In this document: one piece after another, positions 38,200 to 52,022 of the stretch
How positions within the stretch are numbered: position 1 is the first letter of the stretch
How the letters are laid out: every line of letters starts with the position of its first letter
Assembly: GCF_033807715.1 (NCBI RefSeq)
Contig: NC_084596.1
Coordinates: 30,020,879 to 30,084,878, forward strand
DNA: 64,000 nucleotides
Direction of reading: 5' to 3'
Origin: Cololabis saira
Lineage: Eukaryota > Chordata > Actinopteri > Beloniformes > Belonidae
Made by a program: the position numbers and the translations under genes
The notes under the pieces: model-generated
What the model was told of the DNA's origin: nothing
Database searches by the model: none
What the model saw: the letters and a program-made list of their open reading frames with translations, nothing else

Positions 38200-38336
38200 A
38201 GTCACTGTTGTAGCTTCGCCAACTCCCGCCCACTCCCCTCATCACTGTTGTAGCTCCGCCCACTCCCCCCCCTCATCACTGTTGTAGCTCCGCCCACTCC
38301 CCATCATCACTGTTGTAGCTCCGCCCACTCCCCCTC
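38200..38336. repeat. Minisatellite, about four copies of a 30-36-bp unit
   Basis: Repeating CACTGTTGTAGCTCCGCCC followed by ACTCCCC with variable C-run and ATCAT linker lengths. Lies inside the hAT, left of the LINE. Confidence 0.93.
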
Positions 38337-38513
38337 ACACAGAGCAGAGCTCGTGCCCTCCGCCCACCACCGGCTCCCTTCATGACATCACGTGCATTAT
38401 GGTGACAGGCAGAGAGACGAGAAAATTCAGGCTGATCTCCCCAACTTTGTAACTCTCCCATATCAGGGTCGCTACAATATTTTGTAATATTGTAATAATT
38501 ATATTAATTATAA

Positions 38514-40484
38514 TTCCATCCATCCATCTTCTTCCGCTTATCCGTTCCCGGGTCGCGGGGGCAGCAGCCTCAACAGGGATGCCCAGACTTCCTTCACCCC
38601 AGACACTTCCTCCAGCTCTTCCGAGGGGAGTCCGAGGCGTTCCCAGGCCAGCCGAGAGACATAGTCTCTCCAGCGTGTCCTGGGTCTTCCCCGGGGTCTC
38701 CTCCCGGAGGGAAATGCCTGGAACACCTCCCTAGGGAGGTGTCCAGGAGGCATCCGGTACAGATGCCCAAGCCACCTCAGCTGACTCCTCTCAATGTGAA
38801 GGAGCAGCGGCTCGACTCCGAGCTCCTCCCGGGTGACCGAACTCCTCACCCTATCTCTAAGGGAGCGTCCAGCCACCCTGCGGAGGAAACTCATCTCGGC
38901 CGGTTGTATCCGCGATCTTGTCCTTTCGGTCACTACCCAAAGTTCATGACCATAGGTGAGGGGTGGTGCGTAGATTGACCGGTAAATCGAGAGCTTCGCC
39001 TTTCGACTCAGCTCCTTCTTCACCATGACGGTCCAGTACATTGACCGCATAACTGCGGACCCTGCACCGATCCGTCTGTCAATCTCACGCTCCATTGTTC
39101 CCTCACTCGTGAACAAGACCGCAAGATATTTGAACTCCTCCACCTGGGGCAGGACTTCTCTACCCACCCGGAGAAGGCATGCCACCCTTTCCTGATGGAG
39201 AACCATGGCCTCGGTTTTGGAGGTGCTAATTCTCATCCCTGCCGCGTCGCACTCGGCCTCAAACCGCCCCAGCACATGCTGAAGGTCCCGGTCCGATGAA
39301 GCCAACAGGACAACATCATCCGCAAAAAGCAGAGATGAAATACTGAGGTTCCCAAACCGGTTCCCTTCCGGCCCCTGGCTACGCCTAGAAATCCTGTCCA
39401 TAAAAATTATGAACAGGACCGGTGACAAAGGGCAGCCCTGCCGGAGTCCAACATGCACCGGGAACAAGTCTGATCTACTGCCAGCAATGCGAACCAAACT
39501 CCTGCTCCGATCATACAGAGACCGGACAGCCCTTAATAGAGGGCCCCAGACACATATTCACTGAGCGCCCCCCACAGAATGGCACGAGGGACACAGTCAA
39601 ATGCCTTTTCCAGATCCACAAAACACATGTAGACTGGTTGGGCAAATTCCCATGAACCCTCGAGCACCCTGCGGAGGGTATAGAGCTGGTCCAGTGTTCC
39701 ACGACCGGGGACAAAAACTGCATTGAATCCGAGGTTCAACTATCGGACGTATTCTCCTCTCCAGGACCCTGGCGTAGACTTTCCCGGGGAGGCTGAGAAG
39801 TGTGATCCCCCTATAGTTGGAACACACTCTCCGGTCCCCCTTTTTTAAAAAGAGGGACCACCACCCCGGTTTGCCACCCCAGCGGCACTGTCCCCTTCCT
39901 CCATGCAATGTCGCAGAGGCGTGTCAACCAAGACAGCCCTACGACATCCAGAGACTTGAGGTACTCAGGGCGAATCTCATCCAACCCCGGTGCCCTGCCA
40001 CTGAGGAGCTTACGAACTACCTCAGTGACCTTGGCTTGGGTGATGGATCAGCACGTCCCCGAGTCCCCACTCTCTGCTTCCTCAGTGGAAGGCATGTCAG
40101 TCGGGTTGAGGAGATCCTTGAAGTATTCCTTCCACCGTCCGACGATGTCCCCAGTCGAGGTCAACAGCTCCCCACCCGCACCGTAAACGGTGCCGGCAGA
40201 GTACTGCTTCCCCCTTCTGAGGCGCCGAACGGTCCGCCAGAATTTCCTCGAGGCTGACCGAAAGTCTTCCTCCATGGCCTCCCCGAACTCCTCCCAGACC
40301 CGAGTTTTGGCCTCCAGAACTGCCCAAGCTGCGGATCGCTTGGCCTGCCGGTACCTATCTACTGCGTCAGGAGTCCCACAGGCCAACATAGCCCGGTAGG
40401 ACTCCTTCTTCAGTTTGACGGCATACTGTACTTCCGGTGTCCACCACCGGGTTCTAGGATTGCCGCCACGACAGGCACCCCCGG
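38514..40484 (-). mobile_element. RTE-clade LINE (Expander-like), 5' truncated
   Basis: The minus strand encodes an RTE-type RT and ends on the plus-strand left side with CCATCCATCTTCTTCCGC, the characteristic 3' end of a widespread fish RTE. The endonuclease is missing. A related fragment lies at 62.34-62.81 kb. Confidence 0.85.
38538..40440 (-). pseudogene. RTE reverse transcriptase, multiple frameshifts
   Basis: Pieces in order on the minus strand: linker with EVQYAVKLKK-like and RKFWRTVRRLRRGKQ (40389-40048), SNYRGITLLSLPGKVYARVL (39908-39597), FVDLEKAFDCVPR in a shifted frame (39739-39533), then a 319-codon frame (39497-38538) with GLRQGCPLSPVLF, LLFADDVVLLA (catalytic Asp pair), a thumb, and the C-terminal LRWLGHLYRMPPG, RPRTRWRDYVS and WASLL blocks typical of RTE. 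At least three frameshifts separate the pieces, so no active RT can be made. Position within the hAT dates it after that insertion. Confidence 0.85.
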
Positions 40485-40553
40485 GTGCTAAATACCATCT
40501 GTGGCTTTCATGGAGAATTCATAACTATAGAAACAAACCTGACTTCTGTTTCT
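40485..40553. repeat. ~70-bp repeat shared with 43334-43405
   Basis: GGGTGCTAAATACCATCTGT followed by GGCTTTCATGGAG and GAAACAAACCTGACTTCTG occurs here and, with only a few changes, at 43.33 kb. Origin not identified; it sits between the RTE 5' truncation point and a MITE half. Confidence 0.8.
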
Positions 40554-40606
40554 AAGCCTACGGCGTAGGTTCTGCAGCAATTTAACGCAGAACCATAATT
40601 CAGGCT
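40554..40606. mobile_element. Half of a Harbinger-like MITE
   Basis: CTACGGCGTAGGTTCTGC followed by TTAACGCAGAACCATAATTC and AGGCT is the right terminus of the family at 9.5 and 59.7 kb. The left half is missing. Confidence 0.6.
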
Positions 40607-41499
40607 TAACACAAACCGAAACTGAACCGAAACCGTAACCGAACCATGGGCTAACTGAACCGTTGCATCACTAGTACCTACTACAAATACCTGCCTAATG
40701 GCTCACTTACTGAACACATAGATCTACAGTATAACACTGCCGGCTTGGGTGTACATGGATCTATAAGTCTGATATGTGATGACATTAAAAGTATGACATG
40801 AATCTGGCTTCATTTCACCACCTCACCGCCTGCGTCGCCAGTTCCCCATATCTTCAAAATGTTTGTGCGCTAGGATCAAAGTGTGCGTAAAGATACGCAC
40901 ATTTTCCCGTTTGTTTTTTTTTTTTCAAATCCCAACCTTTGCGTAGAAAGTGGCATGCGCATCTTTCAAGCCCTGTTTTGGGCGCACGCAAGCTTTATAA
41001 ATGAGGCCCCTGGTCTCTTAATTTTACACTAGTGATTACATGGACATTCTGGACTTCCCAGTACGTATTCTTTATTGTTTGCCACAGCATGGACTGAGTT
41101 CACTGTGTTGCTATTATTACCCTGCCTCTGAGAAACACACAGAGAGCAGGCAAATAGCATGAAGGTACTTTGCTAAAACACTATGAAGCAAAATCCAATA
41201 TACTTCAGAAATTGTGTGTTATATGGTGGCAATATCACTTCCCCTTAAGATCTCGGGAGCATCACAGTGCCTCAGTAAATTCCCCGATGGAGCCATTCAC
41301 ACAGGCAGACGTGATGTATGTCAGATAAAGAAAGAAATCACACAACTGCATGCAATTTGTGGTGCTGGTGGAATTACCCAGGCGGGTATTTAGGGTCTGG
41401 ATTATTTTGATATGGGATCATCCTTGACCTTCCAGTTACTGTATGTTATGCAGGATATAAAAACTCATGAAACAGCAGGTTTTTTGAAATATGAATAAA

Positions 41500-42290
41500 G
41501 AAATAACAACATATGTGTAAGACTTGTTATGTCTTTAATGCAATATTCAAACTAACTGAAACACAGGAAAAAAATTAACGTGTTTAGAAAGAATATTTTA
41601 AATTACAGAAAACTTAGCTCATCTCAATATGGTCACCCCTCCCAACTAATGCTTCGTGGAAGCATCAAGATTTTGTGGATAAGTCTCTGTCAACTTCACA
41701 CATCTACCCTGTAGAATGATATTCTAAAGGGTAGAATGATGGGCCATTCCAATACTTAAATTGTCCTCTCTGAAGCCATGTCTTGGTTGATTTTTTGGTC
41801 ATTGTCATGTTGGCATTTGAAATTCCCCTTCATTTTCAGTTTTTCGACATATATTTAGGTATTTGGAGCTAATTATTTCCCCATTTATCGTTAAACGTGA
41901 ATAACTGAAGAGAAGCAGGTCCAAAACATGATGCTAACCCCACCATGCTTCACTGTCAGTCTGGTGTTTCTTTAATGAAGCCCTGTATTAGCTCAGTGCC
42001 AAACAGTTGTTTTACAATCCATGCCAAAAAGATCAACATTTTGCTCGTCGGTTCATAACACATTTTCCCACATGATTTGATGGTAGTCTCATGCAAGCAG
42101 GGACCAGAAGAATCTTGCTGTTGGCCTTTTGGTTGCCTCCCAGATACATTTTCTCCTCATCCTCTCATCAACATAGGAGGGCAGCCCTTATCTGTGCAAT
42201 GTGCCTGTGGTGCCACATCGTCTCCTCTTACTGACGATGGTTTTGACAGTGTTTAGCAGTTGTCTTTATCTGTAATGACTTGAATGGATG
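41500..42290 (-). pseudogene. Tc1-like transposase relic
   Basis: Reading the minus strand through frameshifts gives WENVL followed by TDEQNVDLFG, VWH, then LTVKHGGVSIMFWTCFSS. These correspond to the NVLWSDE(T)KIELFG and TVKHGGGSIMxWGCF blocks of Tc1/mariner transposases; the first contains the second catalytic Asp. Stops in every frame make it non-functional. The terminal inverted repeats were not located. Functionally it would have been a DDE cut-and-paste enzyme targeting TA. Confidence 0.8.
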
Positions 42291-42924
42291 TTAAATGAAG
42301 GTTAGATGATCATTGGCAGTCAAGAAAATTATCTACTTTGAAAATTGCCTCACCCACTTTGTAATTTGTGGTTATAGGGTGTTAAAACTTTGACAAGACA
42401 AGACTTTGACATAAATAAGATATGGATAAAAATGTATTGGTTTTGCAATCAATTATGATTTTTACCTCCACTGGTTGAAGTAAGACAATTAAGATCAAAT
42501 TAATGTTGTCTTTCACTGTTCCATAATAAATCTCACTTTAACTTTTGTTATACATTATTCGCAATACTTTCTTTCAGTGGTCTCCTTTCATAAAAACACA
42601 GAACGCTTTCTCATTTTTCAGCAAGGAAGCTGAATCCAACTCAGCAGCTAAAATACACCTTGTTTTAAGGAGTTCAACAAGAAACGCATAACTCTCAAGT
42701 ACAGCCTCACAGTTTAAGTAAAAGTTACATTTAAAAGTTAAATGAATAATGCATGATTTGAATGCAGCAACATGAGCTACAGTGCTCAATAAATCAAAAT
42801 CATTATAACTTTTTCTGGTTTAACTGAGCAGCCCTGCTTGTTTTATATTATATATTTTTTACTGTAAAAAAAATAAAGAAAAAAGGCTGATATGCATTTT
42901 ATTTTTATATATTATATATAAAAA

Positions 42925-42926
<2 letters not shown>

Positions 42927-43001
<75 letters not shown>
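42927..43001. repeat. (TA)n microsatellite
   Basis: About 36 TA dinucleotides, preceded by AT-rich near-repeats from about 42840. Confidence 0.98.
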
Positions 43002-43003
<2 letters not shown>

Positions 43004-44359
43004 CCCACAAGTAGGTACAGTATAGTACGGCTATTCTCCAGCTGATCATAGCTATGATTTGAATCACTTGAATTTATTTTACTTCAATAGTCTACTTGGA
43101 CATTTTTCCTAATATTAGTTATTTATCTTATTTTCCAAGATAAAATATCATAGTTCTGCTCACCAAGGAAAATCTGCCTGCTCTTCATAACTTCTATTTA
43201 AAGTATTTGAACATAACCACATCAATCCCCCCCTCCACATTAAAACACATACATTAAAATAACTTATATTCTTCTTTAGTAGCATGAACACTACTGTCAC
43301 ATTCTTCCATACTGCAACAGATGGTAAAATCCTGGGTGCTAAATACCATCTGTGGCTTTCATGGAGTATTCATAACCATAGAAACAAACCTGACTTCTGT
43401 TTCTAAAGCGAGCGATAGCGAGCACGTTCAAGCTCTTACTGAATGCTATGCTGTAAAAGTATGTGAACCCGAAGAAATCAACTGGGTTTCCGCAATTAAT
43501 TGCCATGAAATCTGATCTAATAGTGATGTAAGCAATAAAAATGTGCTTAAGCTGATAAGACGCAAATGAAAATAAACAGTGGTGGAGGTGAGTTTAAAGA
43601 GTGAGTTAAAGCATATTAATTACTTCATGAAAAAAGCTAATTGGAGTCAGTGGTTTGCACACATGGAGCCCAATTAGCCCGAAATTAAGTTAGAGGTTAT
43701 GCAAGAGCTTCTTTAATAAAAGATACTTGAACATTTTGAGTTTGCTATGCATGAAAAGCATATGCTGATGTTAACCATTAGTCCCAAAAAACATGCCTTC
43801 AAAGACGTATAATGATGTTAATCTGCACAGGGGTGAAAAGGGATACTCGTGGTGTTAGGGTATCTATCAGTCCACAATTATCTCCTATTCACACTGGACA
43901 CACTGGGCCTGCAGTAATTCTGAAATTACACCCCGACATCTGTATTTAGTTCTGTGCATTCACGCTGGATAAATTAAGTTTGGGTTTTACTGTGTGACGT
44001 TGAGGCATTGCATTTTATTAAATGATTAGCTTTTATTTAACATTAAATATGAATATTGAGTTAAAAGCATCTGACCACCAGCCACACGTCTTCATCTTGT
44101 CGTTCTTCTGCTGAGCTGAACTTCTTGTTTCATAATCACCATGTGAAGCTACACTATACAGTATATGGGCTGGATAGGGACCACAATTGTGAAAATTACG
44201 CCAGGAAAGAGGCAGAAAAGGTGACGAGGATTTAAATTTTCTCATGACCTCATGTTTGGTGAAATAGGGTATGTTATTTGTGGGGGAATATTTACTTCAC
44301 AGATCACAGACATTGCGCATTCGGGCGGCATTAAAATGACAGATGTCCCCCGTGATTAT
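43002..44359. other. Mostly unique non-coding DNA
   Basis: Contains the second copy of the ~70-bp repeat (43334-43405) and otherwise no recognised feature. Confidence 0.4.
43334..43405. repeat. Second copy of the ~70-bp repeat
   Basis: Same orientation as 40485-40553, with three or so substitutions; downstream sequences differ. Confidence 0.8.
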
Positions 44360-44949
44360 TTGATTTATGATTTTATTTAATTTATTTTGTACATGTAAAA
44401 GACAACAATTAAAGAGAAGATAAGAAAACAAAGCAAACAAAAAAAAAGAATTTCATACTTTAACACTTAATATCTTAATTACATGTGCAAAAAGGAGTAG
44501 GAAGAAGTGTAACTTATTTAATCCTACCCCATTCACTAATCATTAATTAACACGTATTTATGATAACTAACCATACTATAATTATACTCACACACTACTC
44601 ACACAGTTACCTATACATACTGTACATACACATAGTTGAGTATTTCTATATATTTGTACACACATGCCCATATAAATATTTATATAAATATACTTATTTA
44701 CACCATACTATCTCTATATTAACTCCATCTGCTTTATATCTATATACAGTATATCTACTTACACACGTATTCACACACATACACATATAAATATACATAT
44801 CCATACACATACACTCATACATACCTACATATATACATACACATACACATGCATATATACATATATAATTAGCTGCCCATTTCTGTATATAAATATACAC
44901 AGATCTACCCATTCACCCTATAGTGTTATCTGCAGGCCCCTAAAGGCAG

Positions 44950-45930
44950 CTAAACCCCTTCCTCTTTGTACCTTGTGAAAATCATGTTTTTATATTTGTT
45001 TTTAAACTGGTTAATGTTTGGACATTGTTTTAATTCTGAATCCATTCTGTTCCATAGTTTAACTCCACTGACTGATATAGAAAATCTATTCATTGTTGTT
45101 CGTGTTCTACGAGTCCTAAAATATAGAGTACCCCTTAAATTATACCTCCCCTCTCTATCATAAAACATTTCCTGTAAGTGAGATGGTAATACGTTGTTCC
45201 TAGCTTTATACATGAATTGTGCGGTTTGGAATTCCACCATGTCAAACGATTTGATTATTTTAGAATTGAAGAATAATGAATTGGTGTGTTCACGAAAACC
45301 AGCCTTATGAATTATCTCTTTTCTGCAGTATGAATAGTGGTTGCAGTGAACTTTTATATGTATTTCCCCAAACCTCTAAATAGTAACTTAAATAAGGCAA
45401 AACCAGGGAACAGAACAGAATGTGGAGTGATTTATTATCCAGGAATTGCTTTGCTCTGGCCAGAACTGAGATGCCTCTAGATACTTTGTTGTGGATGTGT
45501 TTAATATGAGATTTCCAGCAAATCTTGTCATCTATAATTACCCCAAGAAATTTAGTTTCATGTACTCTTTCAATGTTTACACCCTCAATCTGTACCTGTG
45601 CTTGATTGTTTTTATTGTTTCCAAATACCATAATTTTTGTTAATGTCAAACCATTTTTTGATTTTGCCAACTTCTGAAGTAATATTGTCCAAAAGTTGCT
45701 CTAAATTCTCACCAAAATAATATATGTTTGTATCATCGGCAAATACTATGAATTTCAATATTTGTGATATTTTACATATGTCATTGATATAGATGATACA
45801 TAGTTTAGGACCCAACACTGATCCCTGGAGACTCCACGCTCAATGTCCAAACATTGTGACTGATTTTCTCCCATCTTCACAAATTGTTTCCTGTTCCCTA
45901 AGTAGCTTCTGACCCACTGCACACCCCGGT
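44950..45930 (-). pseudogene. Reverse transcriptase C-terminal half
   Basis: Frames in order: GVQWVRSYLGNRKQFVKMGE leading into a degraded [12 protein letters not shown] block, IYINDICK, FIVFADDTNIYY (catalytic Asp pair), LTKIMVFGNN, KFLGVIIDDKICWKSHI, a YLEVWGNTYKSS block and a C-terminal LPSHLQEMF...YNLRGT region. At least two frameshifts. The upstream RT motifs (first catalytic Asp) and the endonuclease are absent because of the deletion joining this half to ORF1. Confidence 0.8.
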
Positions 45931-45932
45931 GT
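45921..45932 (-). other. ORF1-to-RT deletion junction
   Basis: ORF1 reading NNLVFDGIIETPG runs directly into RT reading GVQWVRSYLG in the next frame. The junction falls in ACACCCCGGTGT. Confidence 0.65.
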
Positions 45933-46060
45933 CTCGATTATCCCGTCGAATACCAGGTTGTTGCGTCTGGTCTGTCCCTCCAGATAATCCATCTTGTCTG
46001 TGATTGTAAGCAGACTGTCACAGACTTTGAAAATATTGCATTGTGTTGCATCGTTCAGCT

Positions 46061-46966
<906 letters not shown>

Positions 46967-47237
46967 CTTGTTTGCTGTTGTCGGCTTTCAACTCATCCAC
47001 ATCCTTTTGTGTGATTTGCAGGCTGATTTTGATTTCTTGTAAATCCTTTGTTATTGTGTTGAGTCTGGAGTTTGTAGAATCCACAATGATTTGGACGAAG
47101 CCTTTGAAGTTATCCTGCTGTTGTTGGAGTAAAGCCAAGAACATTTCCTTCTGCTGCTTCATCAGTTCAGATACTTGAATGAGTGACACATACTCCTTGT
47201 CCGCTTTCGTATCTCCTTTTGACCCTTTTGGTGGCAT
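46967..47237 (-). pseudogene. LINE ORF1 N-terminus
   Basis: Starts at ATG 47237: MPPKGSKGDTKADKEYVSLI, then a KQQKEMFLALLQQQQDNFKG coiled-coil-like stretch and LQITQKDVDELKADNSK, after which the second LINE interrupts. It resumes at about 46050 as LNDATQCNIF...DKMDYLEGQTRRNNLVFDGI. The coiled coil plus the LExxxRRNNLxxxGI motif is typical of nucleic-acid-binding ORF1 proteins. Broken by insertion and by fusion to RT downstream. Confidence 0.75.
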
Positions 47238-47534
47238 TATGGCAACTTTACTGACTTAGTTGCTCTACCATAAAGTTGTAAGCTAACGCTAACAACAGCG
47301 TGAGCAGCGTCCAACAGTGTGAGCAGCGTGGAAAAAGATTATCTCAAATCTCAATTATCTCAAATCACTGCAGGTCCCCAGATCATTTTTATCCCGTGCA
47401 AATGGGGAATTAGACGAAATGTCCATGGATGGAGACAATTTTATACTGTGGCTTTTTTTCCTAGAAGTGGCTACCCAGTTAAGATGACTCACGTGCTATT
47501 ATGAATCATCAAGGAGGTAAAGAAGAATCCAGGA

Positions 47535-47652
47535 GTAAAAGCTAGAGGCCTGAGGCAGAGGAAGAGTCATGGTCGGGGTTTGCTTTACTGCAGGACTTGG
47601 ACCACTTGCCACGATCAAGGGAAAAATGAACTCCCAAGTTTACCAAGGGGGG
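47535..47652 (+). pseudogene. Tc1-like transposase scrap
   Basis: The plus strand reads VMVGVCFTAGLGPLATIKGK followed by MNSQVY, matching the VMVWGCFxAxGxGxLxxIxGxMN block of Tc1 transposases. The conserved Trp is changed. Only about 40 codons are kept, and it is on the strand opposite the neighbouring LINE relics. Confidence 0.65.
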
Positions 47653-48110
47653 GTCAACTGGGAAGACTTGGGCTGACTGCAGCAAGAAGTCCTGGTTCTG
47701 ATGGACCAGAGCCTCATAGAAGGGAGGGTCTGAAAAAGTTTGTGTGAGAGGGGGTCAGCTGCGAACCTGGCTGCATGTCTCCGGGTCTTGGACATTGCAG
47801 CCGATCTCTTTCTCAGCCGAGTGAATGTTACGTTGCAGCTTGGCATCGTCCCTGGCCCAGTCAGCAGCAAACAAGACTGTGATGGAGGATGTGAGGATGC
47901 AATCGATGATGGCAGTGTAGAAGCTCACCATCACCTTCACCCGGGAGATGAAACTTCCTTAGCTGCCGTAGGAAGTACATCCTCTGCTGAACCCTCTTGT
48001 TGAGGGAACCGATGTCTTGCTCCCACTTGAGGTCATGAGTGATGGTGGTCCCCAGGAAGCGGAAGGCCTCAACAGAGGTCACCAGACGTTCAACCAGCTG
48101 GTATAAGTGT
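47640..48110 (-). pseudogene. Degraded LINE RT C-terminal fragment
   Basis: Pieces across three frames: VEAFRFLGTTITHDLKWEQD and KRVQQRMYFLRQLRKFHLP (48082-47940), FYTAIIDCILTSSITV (47920-47870), then RKRSAAM and HKLFQTLPSMR (47800-47700). This is the jockey-group RT C-terminus common in fish. Frameshifts at about 47945 and 47860. It is a different family from the two LINEs at 44-47 kb. Confidence 0.75.
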
Positions 48111-51100
48111 TCGGTTATAGCAATGTGAATATTGAATACATGCTCAACAAAAACCGGAGAAATTATAACTAACTTTTTGTTATCGGCTCAAGCACATTGT
48201 GTTTGTCTGTTGTGCCTGTAGCTTAGATCAAGATCAGATTTTATGGCCAATCAATGCAGAAAGACAGTTAATTCCAGGAGGTTAACAGACTTTTCCTTAC
48301 TAATCTTATCAGTGTGACTGAGTAATGTGATAATGTAACAACCACAGAGAAGCACAGTCTCAGGTTGAAAGTAATAGATAACAAAAACTGAAATGTGTGT
48401 AACTCTATAATTTTACAAATTTGGTGACAGCAGATCTGCTTCTTTTTCGCTCTTTAGATTTTTTTTACTTGACGGTCATTTTTGGCAACACTTTGTGGGA
48501 TGTCGGACAAGTGCCTCCAGCATTTTAGATTAGGAGAGAGCAATAGAGCGTTACAGTGAGCTGGTATCAGTTGAGTGCTGGTGGTTTTACTGTGAGTAAG
48601 CAAATATTATGTGATTAGCAGGTGTTAACACCGAGTAAAAAAATTAAGCTAAATAAACATACATACTGGTAAGTGGGAGCAACAGGACTCTGAATTTCTG
48701 CTTAAATTGCTACCTTGGACCGAATATATTTTCAACACTTAGGCAGTTGAAGGGTTTGTGGGACTGTCGGATGTTTAAATCGTGCAATTACACACTTGTG
48801 ACTTCCACTCTACTGTACTAATATAGTGATCTGTTTATCCAGGTGGCTGTTTTAAAACTATCAACATAAATTTAAATATAAATTGACAAGATTAGATGCT
48901 CATGCTTTAACAAATGCCTGGAGAAATGGAAGATATTAGCACAACTAACTGCTGGTTGTTTGTGGCATATAAACAAAGAGTACTGGGATAATGGGTTTAT
49001 GTATTATAATTTTTTTATGTTGGAGATATCATCAGAGCAAGACGTTTGCTTTTGGTGAATATCCAATCTTCCTTGTATAAATTGTGAGATTGTCGAGTGA
49101 AAAGTCTGAAAACCATATTAAGAAGCTCAACCCTACCTGACTGTACCCTCAACAAAAGATGTGTCATATCTTCAGATTTCTCCATGTTCAGGCAATCCTC
49201 TGTGTAAATCTTTGTTAGCGGTCCTCACACTTAAACTGTCTTTAATGAGTCCAAAGCCATCAAAGGTTTTCATCTATCCATGTCTTTTCTTTTTACAACC
49301 CCCAGCAGTCATACTTTTAATTGAGATCTAATTTTAATGGCACATCACAAAACCTTGTACTTCTTTCCGGAAGAGAAAAATCCTTTCACAAAGAAGTGTA
49401 GTAAGTTTTCACTCTCCTTCTCCAAATCACCAACCTGCCCGTGGACATGTTTCTATAAATAGCCTACTGGGTTTTATAACAAAGGCCTTACAAAAAATGG
49501 CAGAATGTCAAAACTACATGACGTAAACACACACTGCCCTTATATTTATTAACAACTGCCACTTCACCCTTTTGCTTTTGAAGGGAAAGGGTGATGAGCA
49601 GTATATGGAGCACATGTACCTAAACCACCTCCCCTTCAATCAGAGAAAGATTTCTAGAAAAGAAACTAAAGTAGTAAATTTATTGCAATTAAATGACAGA
49701 AATATGCAAGTACTGACGTGTTAGCTGATACTGTATTGTCTGTTTTTCCTTTGACTTTAGGATTTTGAAGATTAGAGGTATTCATTTGTTTAATCTGCGT
49801 GATCTAAATACTCAGTTATAGTAGACATTGTAAATGTTTTGATTTTCCAAATGAAAATCATATTTGTTTTCAAGTGAAGAACCTTAAATGATTAAAAGAA
49901 CTTTCATGTACTTGTTTCAATCACAATCTATATAAAAGGCAGCAAGTGTTGGGTATACTCAGTCTCCTTTAGCAACCTCCCCAAAGACATGTGTTCAATA
50001 GAATGAGTACTTTGCCTCAAGCATTTTTGTTCCCTGGGTATTGATTCGGGGGGTAAAAGAAAAGGTACCATATGAGTGGGCTGCTGCCGTGGACTGTTTA
50101 CTTAAGGATGCAGGAAATATAGAGAACATGATTATTTAACCCCTATATAATCATAGAAAGCATTATAATGGAGTGGGAGAGGTTTATGTTGATCAGGATG
50201 TAAGTTGATAAGTGTGGGTTTTCTCTCCGAGACAGGTTAGGCAACTACAAAAGAAAAGGCATGTACACACTGAGTGCCATCTGCATTTATATTCTTCACA
50301 GTGTCATGTCTGAAGCAAGTTCAGTTAATTTTTATTCTACACTATTAATATAGTTTAGATGAACCTGATGATGGAGCAAAATACAGTATCTGCCGTGTTG
50401 TCATGCTTGATCCAAATTGCTTGCGTAGACTGTTTGCCTACATGAATCTACTTTACATAGTGACTGCAACAGTAAGTGGGACCCCAGCCTGACACTCATG
50501 CCCACACACATTGCTGTGAGTGTAGGAGTGAGAAAGCATGACAAGTCCAGGATATATAGTGCTTAACTCAATCTCACTTTGTATTCCTATAGTAAGTATT
50601 TCAAAAGCCACACAGTTCACATTGATTGGTAGCTGTCATGCAAAGACTCACCACGACCACATGTAGTGTTTTTTTTGGACTACAGTGGAGTTTCATGTTG
50701 CATCTTGATGTATGAACAAAATCCTCCCTCTGCCTTTTGTAGGAGACACTTCGAACTAGATGGATGAGGAGGCATCTTTTTGTTTTCGATTTGATTTCCT
50801 GTCCCCCAGAGCTACAAAGAAGGAGCCTTCTTCATCTAATGATCCTTCACAAATTAAAAAACTGCAGCCCTGAAACCAAAGCCATCTCCTCCTATCCATC
50901 AAAACATGTCTATCAGTGGACTGGCATATCCTGAAACAGACGTAATCGCATGCAGCTCATAAATGGTGCAATCAGTGTGAAGACCAAGAGGACTAAAAGC
51001 TAACTGATGGCTAAAATGAGCAGTGTATAGTCTGTTTGCTAAGAACCCTTTACAGTAATGTATAAATAGAGATCTCTGCTTGTGTGCATCTTTGTGTAAG

Positions 51101-51871
51101 CTAACTTGAAAAATGGTCTAGAGCTGAAGAAAAGTAGGTAACATATGTCATCGTCTTTTTTTCAATTTTTCTTTCAGTTCATACCATGTCTTCACATTGT
51201 GAGGGGGGATAATCATCTTTAAGCTGTAGTTTATAAGAACTATGGCACATGGCAAGTGCTTTTCTATCTCCCACAGATTTGTCCTGAGAGCATTTGTCAT
51301 GGATGGACACACTTGTTTGTTGCGCTGTGAGCTACTGGTCATGTCAGTTTGAGTGTTACAGTCCTCTTCCGCTGCCATGTACCCAACCAGGACCTCTCAG
51401 AGACACTCAGACATACTGTAATCTCTTACACCAGTGAACCTAAATTAAGCTAAAATTTTCAGGTGTTGGAAATGTATAAGTGCCCCTAAGCAACCACTTT
51501 TCGAGCTACTAATAGAGCCTTTGTGACCACGCACCCAACCCCCACCCTTACCCACATAGGCAGGCATCTCACAACAAACCATCATTATGATTGATGACAC
51601 TGTCATCCATTGGAGTTCAGCTATGTTTTAACATTACACACATGTTTTGTTTGAATATGGTGGCATGAGTCATTTTTAAATGAAAGCAACTTAATGTGGT
51701 ATTCCTTTGAATGGGGGGAATCTAATTTAATAGAACACAGACTGCACGGGTCTCTATCGAGGCCTGATCTGGCTGCTTGCCGCTTCTGACAGGAGCTTAT
51801 CTGGACTATGATGAATAGATTGTTTGTCGACGCCAACAGAATGATTTGTGGCTTTGTACTTGGTCTATGAT
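48111..51871. other. Unique non-coding DNA
   Basis: About 3.7 kb with no recognised gene or repeat and few open frames of any length. Confidence 0.45.

Positions 51872-52022
<151 letters not shown>

Larger units (their letters stand above)
38061..40673. mobile_element. hAT transposon carrying an RTE LINE
   Basis: Termini TAGGGATGCAACGGTTC and GAACCGTTGCATCACTA are flanked by the perfect 8-bp duplication GTACCTAC (38053-38060 and 40674-40681). No hAT transposase is recognised. About 2 kb of its length is an RTE LINE, and its right part carries half of a Harbinger-like MITE. Confidence 0.95.

Noticed and set aside
38200..38336. CCGCCC-rich units as a promoter GC-box cluster
   Set aside because: They are tandem minisatellite units inside a hAT with no adjacent gene.
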